From Lachnospiraceae bacterium (GTDB lineage Bacteria > Bacillota > Clostridia > Lachnospirales > Lachnospiraceae): DNA of 55,139 bases. Below are positions 16,212 to 24,212 of this stretch, one piece after another; within the stretch, counting starts at the first letter, position 1, and each line of letters begins with the position of its first letter. The translations under genes were made by a program, and so were the position numbers. The stretch is from the NCBI GenBank assembly GCA_017480195.1, contig JAFVBE010000005.1:1-55139 (forward strand), written 5' to 3'. The notes under the pieces were generated by a model. It was not told where the DNA came from and ran no database searches. It saw only the letters and a list, made by a program, of their open reading frames with translations.

Positions 16212-16242
16212 ATTCACAACATATTAAAAATCATTCACTACA
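16212..16242 (+). promoter_or_regulatory. Likely LytTR binding site upstream of the 16300 gene
   Basis: ATTCACAACA (16212-16221) and ATTCACTACA (16233-16242) are direct repeats with a 21-bp period, matching the pair at 13956-13986. The second repeat would overlap the -35 position of a promoter with -10 TATATT (16260-16265), where a LytTR activator normally binds. Confidence 0.6.
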
Positions 16243-16299
16243 AATCTATTTACATTGCTTATATTTTATCCGAGAATAAGGATAAAGGAGGGCAAAGCA

Positions 16300-17232
16300 A
16301 TGGGAATGAATGTATCAATGAGCAGCTTTAATTCACAATATAGTGTGAATAAAACTGTGGGAGCAGACAGTAAAGAGACTTCTAAGATTAAAGGCGCAGA
16401 TAAGCCAACATGGAATCCGAATAAGGTCTATAAATATCTCGAGGATATGAACGATGGCTTTCAGTCGTATAAAAAGAAAGCAGTAGCTTATTATAATTCG
16501 AGGATATCTGAAGAGAATGAGGATGGCGCCATAAGTGTAGATGAACTAAAGGAGCAGATTAAGGAATGGTTTCCGGAATATACGCTTACATCATCAAAAC
16601 CAAAGGATGTCGTACAGGGTAAATTCTATCTGTACATAGATGACAGCCAGCTTAAGAAGATGGCTTCCGATGCTTCATACAGGGCTAAGGTATATGGTCT
16701 TATGGATACGGAACTTCAGGGTAAGAAGGGATATACCTTACAATACAGTGACGGAAAGAATGTAACCTCACATCTTACAGGCAGTATATTCTCACTCTGT
16801 GAGGAGAATAGGAAATATGCCGGTGCTGACGGTATTCCATATCTTGGAAGCTGTACCTCAGACCATCCTGTGTCATCATCGAACTCGCATTGTCAGGTCA
16901 GGAGTATGAGCTATTTATACGACAATATTGACCCTGCTAAGTCGGGGGCTAAGGAGAGGAAGGCAACCGCAGCTAAGCTTGAGGCAAAGAGACTTGTGAA
17001 ACATAATGAGAAGAAAAAGGCTGAGAAGAAAGCTACCGAGAAAAAGCTAAAGGAAAAGAAACTAAAGGCAAAGGAAGCTGAAAAAGAGGCAATCGAAAAA
17101 GAAGAACTTAAAAGGGCTTCTGATGATAATGACGGATTTAATGCAGGACTTTATGAAGGATATGGTAATAAGGCAGAAAAACTTGAAGATGGTGACGGAA
17201 GGTATGGTACGAATTTGGATTTAAAAGCGTAG
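16300..17232 (+). CDS. Unrecognised protein downstream of the LytTR system, possible regulon member
   Basis: I do not recognise this 310-residue protein with certainty; it resembles poorly described Lachnospiraceae families such as DUF6033. It has no signal peptide or membrane segment. The start (MGMNVSMSSFNSQYSVN) is Ser/Asn rich. A central globular part (about 35-215) has three Cys in CEENRKYAG, LGSCTSDHPV and SHCQVRSMSYLYDN. A highly charged Lys/Glu/Ala helix (about 220-275) and an acidic Gly-rich tail follow. The ATG at 16300 was chosen because AAAGGAGGG lies 6 bp before it. The LytTR-type repeats in its promoter suggest control by the adjacent two-component system. Export by a leaderless route is possible but not shown. 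Confidence 0.7.
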   Translation: MGMNVSMSSFNSQYSVNKTVGADSKETSKIKGADKPTWNPNKVYKYLEDMNDGFQSYKKKAVAYYNSRISEENEDGAISVDELKEQIKEWFPEYTLTSSKPKDVVQGKFYLYIDDSQLKKMASDASYRAKVYGLMDTELQGKKGYTLQYSDGKNVTSHLTGSIFSLCEENRKYAGADGIPYLGSCTSDHPVSSSNSHCQVRSMSYLYDNIDPAKSGAKERKATAAKLEAKRLVKHNEKKKAEKKATEKKLKEKKLKAKEAEKEAIEKEELKRASDDNDGFNAGLYEGYGNKAEKLEDGDGRYGTNLDLKA

Positions 17233-17319
17233 ATTTAAAAATTAATAAAATATAGGTTAAGTTTTATAGACTTAAATCCGATATAGAATTAAAGAATATT
17301 TTTCTTTGTTTTTGCAAAA

Positions 17320-17416
17320 GGATTTGCAATTATTACTTCAGGGATGAGAAGCTTTCGCGGCATTGTATTTATCTTATTTTATTCTTCTCGTGATTTTATT
17401 ATTCGTATTGCAATCC
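17320..17416 (+). other. Possible structured leader before the 17447 gene
   Basis: GGATTTGCAAT (17320-17330) pairs with ATTGCAATCC (17407-17416) with one bulge, enclosing GAGAAG (17346-17351) and CTTCTC (17384-17389). The fold ends about 20 nt before the ribosome binding site of the next gene. It may be a cis-regulatory RNA or simply an intergenic palindrome. No clear terminator or promoter was found in the gap, so read-through from the 16300 gene is likely. Confidence 0.35.
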
Positions 17417-17446
17417 GGTTTTATAGATTGATATGGAGGTTTATGT

Positions 17447-18418
17447 ATGGCGATTACAATTAATGTCGGTCAGAGCAATGTAAACAATGCTTTGAATGGG
17501 AAAGTAGAGAATAACGGTAAAAAAACGATATTTGCAGGAAATCTTAATGCTATATCCAATACACAGAGCTTGGTCGAGGAAAAAAGAAATCAGGCGAAGA
17601 AACAGGCTATGAAGGTTATCGGCGATGCGTGGGACAAGGATAATAAGATATCAGCAGATGTTCAGAAGAAGCTTGATAAGATAGACTCGAATAAAAGTGA
17701 GATAAATGATTATGAGTCCAAGATAAGAGATTTAGAGGATAGTAAAAAAGAATTACAGGAAAGCTACGGTATAGCTGATGATTCGGAGGAGCAGAAGGAT
17801 TTGGAGCTTCTTGAGAAATATCAGAATTATAAGAACGGCTCTAAGATTGAAGTGTTTACTAAGGACGAGATAGCAAGACTTAAGGAGTTGCAGGATACTC
17901 CAAGAACCGAATATCAGAACAAGGTGCTTGAATTAAATGACGCAGTTGGAGAATTTAATAACGAAATCCGCAACAAAAAGCTGGATAATGCAGCTATGAG
18001 TGAAGATATCAAAGATACTCGTATGGCGCAGCTTGCTTCACACGATATGTTAGACGCTTATGATGCGGCAGACAAGATAATGGAAGCATCAAGCAAGGAG
18101 ATAATCGGAATACTTACTAATGAAATGAAGTCTTCGATAGACGAGAAGTTTGCAGAGGAGAAAGAAAAGGCAGACAAACTCGCAGAGGAAAAGGAAGAGA
18201 AGGAAGAAAAGCTTGCCGAGGCGAAGGAGAAGAAAGAAGAACAGGAAGCACTTATCGAGCAGAGTATCGAGGCATCAAGGCTCGAACAGGATGTGAAGAT
18301 GCAGACACAAGCTTATGATAATGTAGCTGATGTACAAAAAGACATACAGAAGATTCTTAAGGACAATAATCTTGTTGATGAAGACTTAAAAGGAATTAAA
18401 ATTGACTTTAATTTCTAA
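17447..18418 (+). CDS. Unrecognised coiled-coil protein following the LytTR system
   Basis: This 323-residue protein lacks a signal peptide or membrane segment and is not one I recognise. It starts MAITINVGQSNVNNALNGKV, again Asn/Ser rich like its neighbour. It is largely helical, with charged heptad-like segments at about 78-110 (KSEINDYESKIRDLEDSKKE) and 240-285 (Glu/Lys-rich). It has no Cys. GGAGG lies 7 bp before the ATG. It follows the 16300 gene with a 214-bp gap and no clear terminator between them, so both may be expressed under LytTR control. It could be a structural or secreted partner of the first protein. A bidirectional terminator follows. Confidence 0.7.
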   Translation: MAITINVGQSNVNNALNGKVENNGKKTIFAGNLNAISNTQSLVEEKRNQAKKQAMKVIGDAWDKDNKISADVQKKLDKIDSNKSEINDYESKIRDLEDSKKELQESYGIADDSEEQKDLELLEKYQNYKNGSKIEVFTKDEIARLKELQDTPRTEYQNKVLELNDAVGEFNNEIRNKKLDNAAMSEDIKDTRMAQLASHDMLDAYDAADKIMEASSKEIIGILTNEMKSSIDEKFAEEKEKADKLAEEKEEKEEKLAEAKEKKEEQEALIEQSIEASRLEQDVKMQTQAYDNVADVQKDIQKILKDNNLVDEDLKGIKIDFNF

Positions 18419-18470
18419 TTTGAGTCGGATGGATTTTCGAGTGTTGTATTAGCTAATTTTCATATATAAT

Positions 18471-18503
18471 AATGGGAAGGACAGTTATATCGTCCTTCCC
18501 ATT
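18471..18503. terminator. Bidirectional terminator between convergent genes
   Basis: AATGGGAAGGAC (18471-18482) and GTCCTTCCCATT (18492-18503) form a perfect 12-bp stem with a 9-nt loop. It serves the + strand coiled-coil gene and the - strand AMMECR1 fusion gene. Confidence 0.8.
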
Positions 18504-18509
18504 TGCTGT

Positions 18510-19937
18510 TTAAAAGTGTCGTACTACCTCAAATCGCTCTAACTGTATATCTGTCTCTGTGACTGATATGCCACCTTTTCGCTTGGCTATGGCAATCTGT
18601 TCATCAACAGTTTTTACATTGTCAAGATTCGGAAGCAGAAGTCCGCGGCGCATACCCTTGCTGACTATAACACCATATCTTTTTACATCTAATTCATCTG
18701 CTGATGATATTTTTTCACGCTCGCCAAGTATATCTACACTGTATTCGATATAATTTAATTCATCAGGTGTGACAGGTTCAAAGCGGTTATCCAATGAACA
18801 GGCACTTATGGCGTTACAGATAATCTCTTCGGCTATACAGGATTGGGTGGCTGCTATAGTACCTATACAGCCTCTTAAAGAGTCACCTATATGGAGGGAT
18901 ACAAAGGCCCCTGCCTGTCTACCCTCAAGCTCTGATAATAATGCTTCGTCTCCCGATTTTAGTATCTGGCTTATGGCAGATGCGTAGTTTAATTTACTTT
19001 TGTTGTTTACATAATATTCCGTAGAAGCCCTTGCAAGCCTTACGAATAAATCTTCACTTGCGCGTTTTTCTTCAAGTCTTTTTGCTTCCTTCTCTGTCCG
19101 CTTATCCAAGAAAGCCCTGTCTTCATTTGGTTCCTCATTATCTACGATATAAGAACATATACCATAGCCAACCCCTGTTACATCCTCATGTGACATACGG
19201 GTTATGGATAAATTCGTCCTGTCAAGTGCGCCTGCCATCATTACGAATGAGCGGTGTCCGCATTCAGCGGCAGTATCTAAAAAGCTTTCATTAAATGACA
19301 GAAGTTCATCAAAATCACCGCGTCCCATCACATCCATTATTCTCTCATCATATACAGGTCCTTCCTCGACAAAACCATATGGCCCATATTCCTTTAATTT
19401 ATGTGATAAATCCCCACTTGCTATATATACTACTCGCCTGTCAAGCTCTGTAGCTGCTTTTTTAATGGCTTGTCCCAACTCATAATGTGTAGCAAGAGAA
19501 AAGCCTGAAAGACCTATCCTTACTAATTTGAAATCAGTGTATTTCTGTGTGATGAAATATAGCGGTACCATCGTTCCGTGATCTAATGAGGCCTCCTTTT
19601 CTCCTAACTTGCCTGCTGCAATATCAGCATCAATAGCTTGTCTTATTATCGCATTTACAAGCTCCCTGTCGTACTCTATATGAAAGCTTACCTCTCCGGC
19701 ATCAAACCTTCTGAATGAGCCATCAGCATATTTTCCCGGAGATATATGAAAATAATCCCCATACATCACGCTGTGGGGAGAAGATATAATGATGGTATCG
19801 GGAGCAAGCTCACATATCATATCTGCGACATTTTCATAAGCTTTTTTAGTTGCTTCAATCTGTTTCTCGCTTCCTCTTCCTATCTCTGGTACAATCATCG
19901 GAGGATGCGGTACCATAAATCCGGCTACAATTCCCAT
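18510..19937 (-). CDS. AmmeMemoRadiSam protein: MEMO/LigB-like domain fused to AMMECR1
   Basis: This 475-residue fusion has an N-terminal extradiol-dioxygenase-like (LigB/MEMO) domain, about 1-270, with putative metal-site residues in HPPMIVPEI, SSPHSVMYGD, SLDHGTMVPL and SGDLSHKL. The C-terminal AMMECR1 domain, about 300-475, has the RGCIGT core. In many bacteria AMMECR1, MEMO and a radical SAM protein are encoded together and are thought to modify an unknown substrate. No radical SAM partner is adjacent here. GTGAGGTG precedes the ATG. It is transcribed divergently from the flavodiiron gene. Confidence 0.88.
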   Translation of the reverse strand: MGIVAGFMVPHPPMIVPEIGRGSEKQIEATKKAYENVADMICELAPDTIIISSPHSVMYGDYFHISPGKYADGSFRRFDAGEVSFHIEYDRELVNAIIRQAIDADIAAGKLGEKEASLDHGTMVPLYFITQKYTDFKLVRIGLSGFSLATHYELGQAIKKAATELDRRVVYIASGDLSHKLKEYGPYGFVEEGPVYDERIMDVMGRGDFDELLSFNESFLDTAAECGHRSFVMMAGALDRTNLSITRMSHEDVTGVGYGICSYIVDNEEPNEDRAFLDKRTEKEAKRLEEKRASEDLFVRLARASTEYYVNNKSKLNYASAISQILKSGDEALLSELEGRQAGAFVSLHIGDSLRGCIGTIAATQSCIAEEIICNAISACSLDNRFEPVTPDELNYIEYSVDILGEREKISSADELDVKRYGVIVSKGMRRGLLLPNLDNVKTVDEQIAIAKRKGGISVTETDIQLERFEVVRHF

Positions 19938-20072
19938 AAAAACACCTCACTTTATAATCGTTTTCATAAGCGGCAAGATTAAATAACAATCTTTGATTCT
20001 CACTATCTGTTGCACTCATTGTAACATACTTTATTCAAAATTAAAATTACTCTTGTTATCATTTGTTTTTTA

Positions 20073-20102
20073 TTGCATTTAGATATGTGTTAGAGTTATA
20101 AT
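20073..20102 (+). promoter_or_regulatory. Promoter of the flavodiiron protein gene
   Basis: TTGCAT (20073-20078) and TATAAT (20097-20102) are 18 bp apart, about 30 bp before the ATG. No clear dyad for an oxygen- or NO-responsive repressor is seen. Confidence 0.5.
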
Positions 20103-20133
20103 ATTTCATTATAATACGAAAAGGAGAGTAGAG

Positions 20134-21285
20134 ATGGTAATAACTGAGGATATCAAATACATTGGAGTAAATGACCATCAGATAGATTTGTTTGAAGGTC
20201 AGTATATCGTACCAAATGGTATGGCATATAATTCGTATGTTATATTAGATGATAAGGTTACCGTAATGGATACGGTAGATGTACATTTTACGGAGGAATG
20301 GCTTGGAAATGTAGCGGATGTATTAGGTGACAGAAAGCCTGACTACCTGATAGTTCAGCATGTTGAGCCTGACCATTCGGCAAGCATTGAAGCATTCATT
20401 AAGAAATACCCTGAGGCTATCGTGGTAGCTAATCAGAAAGCGTTTGAACTGATTTATAATTTCTATAAATTAGAGTTCGGTGATAATAAGCTTGTAGTTA
20501 AAAATGGTGATACACTTTCAACGGGAGCACATACGCTTAACTTTATCTTTGCGCCATTTGTTCACTGGCCTGAGGTAATGTTTACCTATGATGAGAAGGA
20601 CAAGGTTCTTTTCTCGGCAGATGCATTCGGTAAGTTCGGTGCTCTTGATGTAGATGAGGAATGGGACTGCGAGGCAAGACGTTACTATATCGGTATCGTC
20701 GGAAAATACGGTATGCAGGTACAGAATGTACTTAAGAAGGCAGCAGAGCTTGACATTCAGACGATATGTGCACTGCATGGACCTGTACTTAAGGCTCCGC
20801 TTGACCATTATCTTGAGCAGTATAATACATGGTCTTCATATGGTGTTGAATCAGAGGGAGTTATGATAGCATATACGAGTGTATACGGACATACTAAGGC
20901 GGCAGCAGAGCTTCTTGCAGAGGAACTTACGAAGAACGGATGTCCTAAGGTGGCTATAAATGACCTTGCCAGAGAGGATATGGCAGAATGTGTTGAGGAT
21001 GCTTTCAGATACGGCAAGATTGTTCTTGCTACAACCACATACAATGCAGGAATATTCCCGTTTATGAGAGAGTTTATAAACCATCTTACAGAGAGGAATT
21101 TCCAGAACAAGACTATAGGTCTTATCGAAAACGGTTCTTGGGGACCTATGGCTGCTAAGGTTATGAAGGACATGCTTGCTAACTGCAAGAACATAACATG
21201 GACTGAAAATAATGTAAGGATTTTATCTGCGGTAAATGATGAGAATATCGAGCAGATAAAAGCACTTGCGAAGGAGTTAATTTAA
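20134..21285 (+). CDS. Flavodiiron protein (FprA, A-type flavoprotein)
   Basis: This 383-residue cytoplasmic enzyme reduces O2 to water or NO to N2O. The N-terminal metallo-beta-lactamase-like domain carries the diiron motif H-x-E-x-D-H (His76-Glu78-Asp80-His81), with further ligand candidates in FVHWPEVMF, SADAFG and LHGP. The C-terminal flavodoxin domain (about 245-383) has the FMN loop YTSVYGHTKAAAE and ATTTYNAG. Length and domain order are normal for class A enzymes with no rubredoxin fusion. In strict anaerobes it protects against traces of oxygen or NO. AAGGAGAG precedes the ATG. A small hairpin lies before the next gene. Confidence 0.95.
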   Translation: MVITEDIKYIGVNDHQIDLFEGQYIVPNGMAYNSYVILDDKVTVMDTVDVHFTEEWLGNVADVLGDRKPDYLIVQHVEPDHSASIEAFIKKYPEAIVVANQKAFELIYNFYKLEFGDNKLVVKNGDTLSTGAHTLNFIFAPFVHWPEVMFTYDEKDKVLFSADAFGKFGALDVDEEWDCEARRYYIGIVGKYGMQVQNVLKKAAELDIQTICALHGPVLKAPLDHYLEQYNTWSSYGVESEGVMIAYTSVYGHTKAAAELLAEELTKNGCPKVAINDLAREDMAECVEDAFRYGKIVLATTTYNAGIFPFMREFINHLTERNFQNKTIGLIENGSWGPMAAKVMKDMLANCKNITWTENNVRILSAVNDENIEQIKALAKELI

Positions 21286-21336
21286 AAAAGATGTCCCTGG
21301 GGACATGCAAATATTTTTATAAAGGAGAATTAAAAA

Positions 21337-22113
21337 ATGGAGAAGAAGTTATTTGATTTAACAGGAAATGTAGCTATTGTAACAGGCTGCTCAACAGGTC
21401 TTGGAGTACAGATGGCGAAGGCACTTGCCAATCAGGGCTGTAATATAGTCGCTGTTGCAAGACGTCAGAATCTTTTGGAAGAGGTTTGTGCAGACATTGA
21501 GAAGGAGTATGGGGTTAAGACTTTACCTTGCAAATGTGATATCACTGATACAGAGGCTGTAAATGCTGCTGTAGATGCAATATTAGAGAAGTTCGGACGC
21601 ATTGATATACTTATTAATAATGCAGGAACAGGTGCAGTTGCTCCGGCAGAGGATATTACGGACGAGCAGTTTGAGAATGAGCTTAATATCGACTTGGGCG
21701 GTACATTTAAGTTTGCTCGTGCCTGTGCTAAGAAGGCTATGATACCTGCTAAGTATGGTCGTATCATTAACATAGCATCTATGTATGGACTGGTTGGTAA
21801 CAAGGTAGCACCTGCTTCACCTTATCATGCTGCTAAGGGTGGTGTAGTTAATCTTACCAGAGCACTCGCAGCAGAGTGGGGCAAATACGGTATCACTGTT
21901 AATGCTATCTGTCCGGGATATTTCTATTCACCGCTTACCAAGGAAACTCTTGACAGCGAGTTCTTCCAGGCCAATGCCAAGACTATGATTCCTATGGAAA
22001 GGTATGGTAATGAAGGCGAGCTTGATACGGCAGCAGTATTCCTTGCATCACCTGCTACAACCTATGTAACCGGTGTGGCACTGCCTGTAGATGGCGGATA
22101 TACATCGATGTAA
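21337..22113 (+). CDS. Short-chain dehydrogenase/reductase (gluconate 5-dehydrogenase-like)
   Basis: This 258-residue SDR enzyme has the cofactor motif TGCSTGLG (18-25), NNAG, the catalytic Ser in NIASMYG, and YxxxK (YHAAKGG). The C-terminal PVDGGYTSM is typical of gluconate 5-dehydrogenase or 2-deoxy-gluconate dehydrogenase relatives. An Ala-Arg-Arg after the second strand (VAVARRQ) suggests preference for NADP(H). The sugar-acid substrate is uncertain since no uronate or gluconate genes are nearby. It lies 51 bp after the flavodiiron gene. Strong hairpins begin immediately at its stop codon. Confidence 0.9.
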   Translation: MEKKLFDLTGNVAIVTGCSTGLGVQMAKALANQGCNIVAVARRQNLLEEVCADIEKEYGVKTLPCKCDITDTEAVNAAVDAILEKFGRIDILINNAGTGAVAPAEDITDEQFENELNIDLGGTFKFARACAKKAMIPAKYGRIINIASMYGLVGNKVAPASPYHAAKGGVVNLTRALAAEWGKYGITVNAICPGYFYSPLTKETLDSEFFQANAKTMIPMERYGNEGELDTAAVFLASPATTYVTGVALPVDGGYTSM

Positions 22114-22234
22114 CGAGTGCAAAAAGGAAACCAAGCAGTCGCAAAGCGACTATTTGGGTTTCCTTGCACTCGTTAACGAGCAAGCCATCTGCGAAGCAGA
22201 TAGGCGAGCGACGAAGTCGCGTGCTTGCGAGTTA
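22112..22234. repeat. Pair of strong palindromes after the SDR gene
   Basis: The first stem-loop (22112-22174) pairs AACGAGTGCAA with TTGCACTCGTT, GGAAACC with GGTTTCC and AGTCGC with GCGACT around an AAA loop. The second (22174-22234) pairs TAAC-GA-GCAAGC with GCTTGC-GA-GTTA, again with GA facing GA, and holds two perfect hairpins, ATCTGC/GCAGAT (22187-22201) and GCGAC/GTCGC (22208-22220). GCGAC-core stems and the GA/GA arrangement also occur at 2924-2989. This looks like a dispersed palindromic element. Confidence 0.6.
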
Positions 22235-22251
22235 AGGATAATAAAACAATT

Positions 22252-22276
22252 GCCTGCTTCGGCAGGCTTTTGTTTT
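22252..22276 (+). terminator. Rho-independent terminator
   Basis: GCCTGC (22252-22257) pairs with GCAGGC (22262-22267) around TTCG, followed by TTTTGTTTT; the preceding AAAACAA extends the stem. It ends transcription from the SDR gene. Confidence 0.85.
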
Positions 22277-22322
22277 ATATGTAGACATTGATATTGAAAA
22301 TAAGAAATGTACAGAAAAACTT

Positions 22323-22430
22323 ATGATTTGGCTACATGAAGAAAAAGAAAAAAAGAAGTTGGATATAGGGTTTTATGAATTGTTAATTAATGTGGGTTTA
22401 AAGAATAAAAAAATAAATATATCGGAGTAG
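22323..22430 (+). pseudogene. Possible gene remnant (35 codons)
   Basis: The frame ending at TAG 22428-22430 is open from 22245 and reads MIWLHEEKEKKKLDIGFYEL and on from the ATG at 22323. It has no ribosome binding site. The predicted end looks protein-like and the frame is open upstream of the ATG, so it may be the tail of a deleted gene, perhaps another small immunity-type gene. The other 200 bases of this 348-base gap are the palindromes and terminator above. Confidence 0.3.
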
Positions 22431-22461
22431 AGTTGATAATGTGGTGGAAAATGAGGAAAAT

Positions 22462-22677
22462 ATGAAAAATTATGGCTTTTGGTGTGGAATATGTAATATA
22501 GTTATTTTTATTATTTTGGTTGTATTGAGTATACTTGTTATTTTAAATATATTTGAAGAGTTTATTGTCAGGGTTGTTTTAATTGTTTTATCGCTTTTTT
22601 TATGTGGATATATTGAAGAAAAAATTGTTTCTAAATATGTTAATGGATTTATCGAGCATGTAAAAAATAAATTATAG
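22462..22677 (+). CDS. Small membrane protein, two transmembrane helices
   Basis: This 71-residue protein has two hydrophobic helices, about 9-30 (NIVIFIILVVLSILVILNIF) and 33-50, and a charged C-terminus. The ATG at 22462, 5 bp after GAGG, is chosen; a GTG at 22441 would add seven residues but has its GGAG 13 bp away. It is AT-rich like its neighbours and unlike the rest of the window. The function is unknown; small two-helix proteins often act as bacteriocin-immunity or accessory proteins, but nothing specific supports that. Confidence 0.5.
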   Translation: MKNYGFWCGICNIVIFIILVVLSILVILNIFEEFIVRVVLIVLSLFLCGYIEEKIVSKYVNGFIEHVKNKL

Positions 22678-22728
22678 TCAAAAACTAAAAAGGACACAAT
22701 AATAGTTTTGTGAGGAAATGAAATATTT

Positions 22729-23040
22729 ATGAAAAATAAATTAGAAAAAATGAAAGATAATAACACATTTGAGAAAACAATTATGATGTTGAAAAAATCA
22801 TTTGAATCAGAAATTACTGAGGAAGAATATTATATTTTGCTATACTTATTATATGACTATATGTGTGATGAAAATTTAGCAATTGTAATGGAAACTCTAA
22901 CAAAAAAATCAAAATGGGTTATTATAAATGATATAGCAAAAGCAATTAATATGGAACAATCTGCGAAAACGATTTTAGCTGTTGAAGAAAGACTAAATAT
23001 GAATGGATTTGAAAAATGGAAGCTTGAAGAGGAGGTATAG
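22729..23040 (+). CDS. Small hypothetical protein in the immunity-like cluster
   Basis: This 103-residue, mostly helical cytoplasmic protein contains EEEYYILLYLLYDYMCDENL and SKWVIINDIAKAINM. I do not recognise a family. A GAGG lies 13 bp before the ATG, so translation may be modest. Size, composition and position ahead of a SUKH-3-like gene fit an immunity protein of a polymorphic toxin system, but this is context only. Confidence 0.5.
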   Translation: MKNKLEKMKDNNTFEKTIMMLKKSFESEITEEEYYILLYLLYDYMCDENLAIVMETLTKKSKWVIINDIAKAINMEQSAKTILAVEERLNMNGFEKWKLEEEV

Positions 23041-23050
23041 AAAATATAAT

Positions 23051-23488
23051 ATGAAATTTATATTTTTTACATCTGATAAAGATAAGTTTTGGATAGAACT
23101 GGATAACGATAATTATGCAACAAGGCAAATTGTTCTTTCAGATAATGAATATCATTTTTCATGCATAGAAGATTGTTTGGCTGAAGGAAAAATTAATGAT
23201 GAGGATTTGTCTGATGATATTATAGAAATATCTTCATTTGAATTTGAAGATGTTTGGAATATAGTATTAAAAAAATATAATGCTGAATGGAATGCAGCTA
23301 AAGCTAAATATAGAATAAATGATTTTGTTATCGGAAACTTAAAATATTATTATCCTCAAGGAGCAATATTTAAATGCGATGATGCTGTGATAAATTATGT
23401 AGGAAAAGAAAGTGTAAAATTATTTTCGAATTTAGAAATGAAAATAATTGGATATGATGAAATAAATATGTGGATTGTTACGGTGTAA
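23051..23488 (+). CDS. Hypothetical protein in the immunity-like cluster
   Basis: This is a 145-residue protein from the ATG at 23051 (MKFIFFTSDKDKFWIELDND); a longer in-frame start at 23003 would overlap the previous gene. It is acidic, with alternating strands and Trp-rich segments (DVWNIVLKKYNAEWNAAK) and a short C-terminal domain ending MKIIGYDEINMWIV. No family is recognised. It lies 10 bp after the previous stop and 19 bp before the SUKH-3-like gene, so the three are probably one transcript. Confidence 0.5.
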   Translation: MKFIFFTSDKDKFWIELDNDNYATRQIVLSDNEYHFSCIEDCLAEGKINDEDLSDDIIEISSFEFEDVWNIVLKKYNAEWNAAKAKYRINDFVIGNLKYYYPQGAIFKCDDAVINYVGKESVKLFSNLEMKIIGYDEINMWIVTV

Positions 23489-23507
23489 GCATAGAGGTAT
23501 TATATAT

Positions 23508-23957
23508 ATGAAATATAAAGATTATTTAAATAAAAATCTGGCAGAATATGAAATTATCTCTGATGAATATGAAAATAAAAATGCATGGATTGAGATATTA
23601 TCTGAAGAGGGCTATGTATATAATGAATATGCGGATGAGGTGTTATCAATTTTTAGTGGATTAAAAATAAAAGGCAGAGGTAAAACATCAAATAACTATG
23701 TGGAGCTTTATTTTAATCCGGTATATTATGCAAGTGGTGAATTTGATAGAATGAGTATATATAACAATGCTGCAGATGATATATTATTTCCAGTTGGTGG
23801 TTTATATGATTACACAATGTTTATTGGAAAGACAGGTGTTTACTATATAGCTGATTGGAAAAATTTATATAAATGTGGTGATTCAATTGATTCATTTTTG
23901 TTTAATATTTTTTCGGGCGATCCTGAATTATCAGAATTATATTGTAATGAATGTTAA
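23508..23957 (+). CDS. SUKH-3-like immunity protein
   Basis: This 149-residue protein fits the SUKH-3 pattern: an N-terminal helix, ILSEEGYVYNEYADEVLSIF, a central YVELYFNP strand, then ILFPVGGLYDYTMFIGKTG with VYYIADWKNLYKCGDS and a final helix. SUKH proteins neutralise toxins of contact-dependent or secreted polymorphic systems by binding the toxin domain. No toxin gene is nearby, so it is an orphan immunity gene. The ATG at 23508 was chosen, 10 bp after GAGG. A strong terminator follows 66 bp downstream. Confidence 0.7.
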   Translation: MKYKDYLNKNLAEYEIISDEYENKNAWIEILSEEGYVYNEYADEVLSIFSGLKIKGRGKTSNNYVELYFNPVYYASGEFDRMSIYNNAADDILFPVGGLYDYTMFIGKTGVYYIADWKNLYKCGDSIDSFLFNIFSGDPELSELYCNEC

Positions 23958-24023
23958 TGTGTGTAATGGAAGTATTAATTAACAAATTATATATTTTATT
24001 TAAAAGAAATAAGTTTAAAAGAT

Positions 24024-24066
24024 AATCAAGTTATTCGTTTTGACGAAATAACTTGATTTTTTCATT
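24024..24066 (+). terminator. Rho-independent terminator of the immunity-like cluster
   Basis: AATCAAGTTATT (24024-24035) pairs with AAATAACTTGATT (24046-24058), with CG/CG extending towards the loop, and is followed by a T-rich run. The GC-rich stretch after it (24070-24092) shares TTCATTTTCGCCCC with positions 14-27. Confidence 0.85.
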
Positions 24067-24212
24067 TTCGCCCCACCCTCATCCCCTGGGACATGTTTGA
24101 AATTTGATAAAATTACCGTATAATATAAAAAACTTGAAAAATTTAGAAAATATGGTACTATAATTATGTAATTTATAGATAAAGAAACAAATAATTACTA
24201 AAGAGAATTCTA

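Noticed and set aside
17233-17446. Search for LytTR repeats before the 17447 gene
   Set aside because: No TTCAC pair with 21-bp spacing is present; LytTR control is proposed only through read-through from the 16300 gene.
21291-21306. Hairpin ATGTCCC/GGGACAT between the flavodiiron and SDR genes
   Set aside because: The loop is only 2 nt and no T-run follows, so it is not called as a terminator; a similar half occurs near 24082 but is too short to claim as a repeat.
22091-22291. 66-codon open frame across the end of the SDR gene
   Set aside because: It overlaps the SDR C-terminus and then runs through the palindromes and terminator; its composition reflects the hairpins.
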